Source: Zavarzinia aquatilis (lineage in GTDB: Bacteria > Pseudomonadota > Alphaproteobacteria > Zavarziniales > Zavarziniaceae). Taken from it: a stretch of 64,000 nt of DNA. Of this stretch, positions 60,681 to 64,000 are shown piece by piece. The stretch covers positions 124,001 through 188,000 of the forward strand of contig NZ_QGLE01000008.1 of NCBI RefSeq assembly GCF_003173035.1. The letters are read 5' to 3'. The position numbers and the translations under genes are program-made. The notes under the pieces were generated by a model that was not told the DNA's origin, made no database searches, and worked only from the letters and a program-made list of their open reading frames with translations. How positions within the stretch are numbered: position 1 is the stretch's first letter; every line of letters starts with the position of its first letter.

Positions 60681-60704
60681 GGGGGCGCGGCATTCGGCGC
60701 CCCC
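60681..60704. terminator. Hairpin between arfB and dppA
   Basis: GGGGGCG and CGCCCCC enclose 10 bases behind the dppA stop (minus strand). There is no T-run, so it is a weak or Rho-aided end signal. Confidence 0.4.
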
Positions 60705-60717
60705 GCTGCGATTCCGG

Positions 60718-62232
60718 TCAGTTCTTGACCACGTCCTCGAGGAAGAAGCGGCCGAGCGGGTTCTGGTAGAAATTGTCGATATTGGCGCGCGAGACGTTGC
60801 GGTACGGGCTGTAGTAGAGGTCGATCCAGTGCACGTCGGCCTTCGACAGCTTCTGGATCTCGATATACATCGCCTCGCGCTTGGCCGGGTCCTGCTCGAT
60901 GCGGGCGGCGGCGACCAAGTCCTTCACCTTCGGGTTATTGTAACGGGTCATGTAATTCATGTTGGTATCGTGGCCGACGACGAAGGTGGTCTTCTGGTCG
61001 GGGTCTAGGATGTCGTTGGTCCAGTACATGACCGAGATGTCGTAATCGCCCGAGACCAGCATGTCCCAGCTCTGGCTGGGGTCGACCTTCTGCAGGTTGG
61101 CGGTGATGCCGGCCTTGGCCAGCTGCTGCTGCAGGAGGACGGCGATCTGCTCGTCCACCGCATCGCCCGCGTTGACGACATAATTGAGGGTCAGGCCCGT
61201 CGCCCCAGCTTCGGCCAGCAGGGCCTTGGCCTTCTCGGGATCGTAGGGACGCTGCAGGTTATCGCCGAAGTGATAGAGCGCGCCTGCGGGAATGAAGGAA
61301 TTGGCGACCTGGCCGATGCCGAAGGTGACGGCGTCGACGATGGCCTTCTTGTCGATGGCGTAGTCGATCGCCTCGCGTACCCGGACATCGGCCAGCTTGC
61401 CGTGCTCGTGGTTGATCAGCAGATGGTCTTCGCGGGTCGACGGGTCGAGCTGGACCTTCAGGTTCTTGTCCTGCTGCAACTCGGCGATGCGCGAGAAGGG
61501 CACGAAGATCGCGCTGTCGATCTCGCCGGCCTGAACCTTCAGCATCCGCGTGTTGTCGTCCGGGATGGCGATCCATTCGACGCCGTCCAGGCTGACACGC
61601 CCGGCTTCCCAGAAATTCGGATTCTTGGCGAGCACGACCTTGTCGCCGCGCAGCCATTCCTTGACCGTGAAGGCGCCGGAAGCGACGGGGTTCTCGGCAT
61701 AGGCCTCGGCCCCCATCTTCTTCATCGCCGCTTCCGACAGGATCGAGACGCCGGGCATGGCGAGGGTCGACAGGAAGGGCGCGGAAGGCGTGACCAGCGT
61801 GACCACCAGGGTCTTGGGGTCGGTCGCGACGGCAGTCTTTACCACCTTGTAGGAATCGGCCCAGAGCGAGCCCTCGTCGTCGCGGATTCGCAGCAGCGAA
61901 AAGGCGGCGTCGCCTGCCGTGATCGGGCTGCCGTCCGAGAACTTCGCGTCGCGCATCTTGAAGGTATAGACGAGGCCGTCGGGCGAGATGGTCCAGCTTT
62001 CGGCGAGGCCCGGCTCCAGCTTGGTGCCGGTCTTGTCGACGCGGACAAGGACGTCATAGACATTGGAGAAAACCCAGAAGTCGATGTTCTGGGCGGTCTT
62101 GATCGGATCGAAAGTGGTGCTGTCCTCGCGCCGGCCGATGGTCAGCACGCCCGAGGCCTCGGCCATGCCGGACCCGAAGGCGAGGGCGGCGAGGAAGCCC
62201 GCCGCGGCCAGACTCAGTCGATTTCGCTTCAT
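60718..62232 (-). CDS. dppA: Peptide ABC transporter substrate-binding protein
   Basis: The 504-residue protein starts with a signal peptide (LAAAGFLAALAFGSGMAEASG, cleavage near residue 27). The SBP family 5 fold follows: SNVYDVLVRVDKTGTKLEPGLAESWTISPDGLVYTFKMRDAKFSDGSPITAGDAAFSLLRI, later NPVASGAFTVKEWLRGDKVVLAKNPNFWEAG. It binds oligo- or dipeptides or related compounds. ATG 62232 overlaps the stop of the ATPase gene (ATGA). Confidence 0.9.
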   Translation of the reverse strand: MKRNRLSLAAAGFLAALAFGSGMAEASGVLTIGRREDSTTFDPIKTAQNIDFWVFSNVYDVLVRVDKTGTKLEPGLAESWTISPDGLVYTFKMRDAKFSDGSPITAGDAAFSLLRIRDDEGSLWADSYKVVKTAVATDPKTLVVTLVTPSAPFLSTLAMPGVSILSEAAMKKMGAEAYAENPVASGAFTVKEWLRGDKVVLAKNPNFWEAGRVSLDGVEWIAIPDDNTRMLKVQAGEIDSAIFVPFSRIAELQQDKNLKVQLDPSTREDHLLINHEHGKLADVRVREAIDYAIDKKAIVDAVTFGIGQVANSFIPAGALYHFGDNLQRPYDPEKAKALLAEAGATGLTLNYVVNAGDAVDEQIAVLLQQQLAKAGITANLQKVDPSQSWDMLVSGDYDISVMYWTNDILDPDQKTTFVVGHDTNMNYMTRYNNPKVKDLVAAARIEQDPAKREAMYIEIQKLSKADVHWIDLYYSPYRNVSRANIDNFYQNPLGRFFLEDVVKN

Positions 62233-63224
62233 GGCTCCATACTCCGTGGTTGGGTGGTGGTGATCTCGTCGGGTGACAACACGCAGGCGGTGATGCGCTC
62301 GCCGTCATGACGGGCGGGTGGCGCCATTTCCCGGCATTCCGGCCGGGCGAGGCGGCAACGCGGGTGGAAGGCGCAGCCCGGCGGCAGCGCCAGCGGGCTG
62401 GGCGGCTCCCCCGGCAGCGGATCGGCGGGCAGGGGCCGCGCCGGATCGAGCGACGGGATGGCGGCGACGAGAGCAGCCGTATAGGGATGGCGGGGGCTCG
62501 AGAACACCGCCTCCGTCGGCCCTTCCTCGACGATGCGGCCGAGATACATGACCGCGACCCGGTCGCACAGGCGACGCACGATGGCGAGATCGTGCGCGAT
62601 GAAGATCATGGCAAGACCCATGCGCGCCTTCAGCTCGATCAGCAGATTGATGATCTGGCCCTGGATCGAGACGTCGAGGGCGGCGACGCATTCGTCGGCG
62701 ATGACGAGGCGCGGTTCGATGGCGAGGGCGCGGGCGATGCCGGCGCGCTGACACTGGCCGCCCGAAAGGGCATGGGGCTTCCGCCCGGCGAGGTCCGGGC
62801 GCAGGCCGACAAGGTCGAGCAGGGCGGCGACCCGGGCCGGAACCTCGGCGGGTGGAACCTCGCCCTTCACCCTCAGCACCTCGGCGATCGAGGTCGCGAT
62901 GGTCTGGCGCGGGTTGAGCGCGTTGAACGGGTCCTGGAAGATCATCGCCGCGTTACGGCGCAGATGGGCGAGACCGGCGCGGTCACGGCCCGATACCCGC
63001 TTGCCGTCGAAGCCGACATGACCCGCCGTCACCGGGGTCAGGCCGAGGAGGGCGCGGCCGAGGGTGCTCTTGCCGCTGCCGCTCTCGCCGACGAGGCCGA
63101 GGGTCTCGCCCGGCTCGAGACGGAGCGAAACGCCGTTGACCGCCTGGACCTCGCGCCGGCGCAGCATTCCGCCCGCCGGATAGTGCACAACGAGGTCGTC
63201 GACCTCGAGCAGCGGCGGGGTCAT
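62229..63224 (-). CDS. dppF: Peptide ABC transporter ATP-binding protein (DppF/OppF type)
   Basis: The 331-residue ATPase has GESGSGKSTLGRALLG (Walker A), the Q-loop MIFQDPFNALNPRQTIATSIAEV, HALSGGQCQRAGIARALAIEPRLVIADE with signature and Walker B, the switch FIAHDLAIVRRLCDRVAVMYLG, and the C-terminal oligopeptide extension HPYTAALVAAIPSLDPARPL...GCAFHPRCRLARPECREM with its four-cysteine iron-sulfur-like cluster. Coupled to both neighbours by ATGA. Confidence 0.92.
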   Translation of the reverse strand: MTPPLLEVDDLVVHYPAGGMLRRREVQAVNGVSLRLEPGETLGLVGESGSGKSTLGRALLGLTPVTAGHVGFDGKRVSGRDRAGLAHLRRNAAMIFQDPFNALNPRQTIATSIAEVLRVKGEVPPAEVPARVAALLDLVGLRPDLAGRKPHALSGGQCQRAGIARALAIEPRLVIADECVAALDVSIQGQIINLLIELKARMGLAMIFIAHDLAIVRRLCDRVAVMYLGRIVEEGPTEAVFSSPRHPYTAALVAAIPSLDPARPLPADPLPGEPPSPLALPPGCAFHPRCRLARPECREMAPPARHDGERITACVLSPDEITTTQPRSMEP

Positions 63225-64000
63225 GGCACCTCCCCCGTCAGCGGATGATGGCAGGCGACGATGCGGCCTTCGAGGGCGTGGGGCGCTGGCATCTCGCGTC
63301 GGCAGGTCTCGCTCGCGCGGGGGCAGCGGGGGTGGAAACGGCAGCCCGCCGGCATCTCGCCGGCCGAGGGCGGCTGGCCCGCGATGGTCGGCAGGGGCAG
63401 GCCGGGGCCGCCGCCGTCCTCCCCCGGCTGGCAGCGGATCAGGCCCTGTGTATAGGGGTGCAGGGGGCGGCGCAGGATGTCGGTCTTCGCCCCCTGTTCG
63501 ACGATGCGGCCGGCATACATCACGGCGATGCGGTCGCAGGTCTGGGCGATGACGCCGAGATCGTGGCTGATCAGCACGATGGCGAGGCCGCGCGCCTCGC
63601 GCAGGGCCAGGAGGAGGCGCAGGATCTGCGCCTGCACGGTCACGTCGAGGGCGGTGGTCGGCTCGTCCGCGATCAGGATGCCGGGATCGCAGGACAGGGC
63701 GACGGCGATCATCGCCCGCTGGCGCATCCCGCCCGAGAATTCATGCGGGTAATTGCGGGCGCGTCGCGCCGGGTCGGGAATGCCGACCTGGGCCAGCAGG
63801 TCGATGGCCGCCGCCCATGCCGCCTTGCGGTCGAGGCCACGGTGCAGGCGCAGACCCTCGGCAATCTGGTCGCCGATGCGCATGACGGGGTCGAGGTGAC
63901 TGGCCGGGTTCTGGAACACCATGCCGAGAGCATGGCCGCGCAGACGGCGCATGTCCGCCTCGGGCAGGGCGGCGAGATCGTCGTCGCCAAGCAGGATACG
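63221..64000 (-). CDS. dppD: Peptide ABC transporter ATP-binding protein (DppD/OppD type), partial
   Basis: The gene runs off the window at its 5' end, so Walker A is missing. The visible part shows MVFQNPASHLDPVMRIGDQI (Q-loop), PHEFSGGMRQRAMIAVALSCDPGILIADEPTTALDVTVQAQILRLL (signature and Walker B), LISHDLGVIAQTCDRIAVMYAGRIVEQG and the C-terminal HPYTQGLIRC with GCRFHPRCPRASETCRREMP. It is the DppD/OppD partner of the next gene, coupled by ATGA. Confidence 0.92.
   Translation of the reverse strand, partial: RILLGDDDLAALPEADMRRLRGHALGMVFQNPASHLDPVMRIGDQIAEGLRLHRGLDRKAAWAAAIDLLAQVGIPDPARRARNYPHEFSGGMRQRAMIAVALSCDPGILIADEPTTALDVTVQAQILRLLLALREARGLAIVLISHDLGVIAQTCDRIAVMYAGRIVEQGAKTDILRRPLHPYTQGLIRCQPGEDGGGPGLPLPTIAGQPPSAGEMPAGCRFHPRCPRASETCRREMPAPHALEGRIVACHHPLTGEVP

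Noticed and set aside
1-64000. CRISPR array, prophage or replication origin
   Set aside because: No regularly spaced repeats, phage structural genes, dnaA boxes in cluster or cas genes were seen.

Overview
The window is a high-GC chromosomal segment of an alphaproteobacterium, probably Rhodospirillales-like. The evidence is a SAM-II riboswitch on metZ, the gene pairing metZ-apaG, an ELM1-family protein, a LexA box of the alphaproteobacterial GTTC-N7-GTTC type, and strong GC bias at third codon positions. The species cannot be named from the sequence alone. Most genes are housekeeping or transport genes in short operons with 4-base start/stop overlaps (ATGA, GTGA, TTGA).

Layout. 1-3.1 kb: end of propionyl-CoA carboxylase alpha, acylphosphatase, an exported unknown, lipB and an orphan SpoA/FliN-type protein. 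3.1-6.3 kb: a GH17-GT2 beta-glucan synthase coupled to a GtrA protein. 6.7-10.5 kb: a LysR regulator, a Tat-exported PhoX phosphatase and a TetR regulator. 10.5-15.5 kb: LysE and EamA exporters, a DUF3592 protein, an MFS carrier, a DNA glycosylase and a lipid A-type acyltransferase. 15.7-19.6 kb: argE, folE, apaG and metZ, with a SAM-II riboswitch and terminator in front of metZ.

19.6-21.6 kb is an AT-richer accessory patch. It holds an IS3-type transposase remnant, a protein with a HEPN-type RX4H motif, a doubtful reverse-strand reading frame and a tandem-HTH protein. 21.7-31.4 kb carries a tryptophan monooxygenase-like flavoenzyme, a nitronate monooxygenase, DUF983, pepN, an NTF2-like protein, an orphan unknown, YitT and a UbiH-type hydroxylase. 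31.7-35.9 kb is a putrescine/polyamine ABC operon (potF-potG-potH-potI). 36-42.9 kb is a surface-glycan cluster: two GT4-type transferases, one GT2, one GT8-like fusion, an ELM1-family protein and a methyltransferase.

42.9-55.1 kb: thrS, an orphan response regulator, ribA, an unknown gene behind a sigma-54 promoter, the ftsH-cbpA-cbpM chaperone/protease operon, dinB with an SOS box, and a small operon (cnoX, Lon-N, Trm112, DUF971), followed by a prolyl-tRNA editing protein. 55.2-57.1 kb: two identical tRNA-Gly(GCC) genes are followed by a compact tail-to-tail restriction-modification system, an MT-A70 methyltransferase and a BglII/BstYI-like endonuclease. Palindromes lie at both of its start regions. 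57.2-60.6 kb: a LysR regulator divergent from lrgAB, then a DUF2218/PadR metal-type pair and arfB. 60.7-64 kb: a peptide ABC operon (dppA and two ATPases, the last truncated by the window edge).

The strongest candidates for something new are three. The first is the restriction-modification module with two AGATCT sites forming an inverted repeat next to the methyltransferase start. The second is the HEPN plus tandem-HTH patch next to an IS scar. The third is the sigma-54-driven unknown protein at 46.9 kb.
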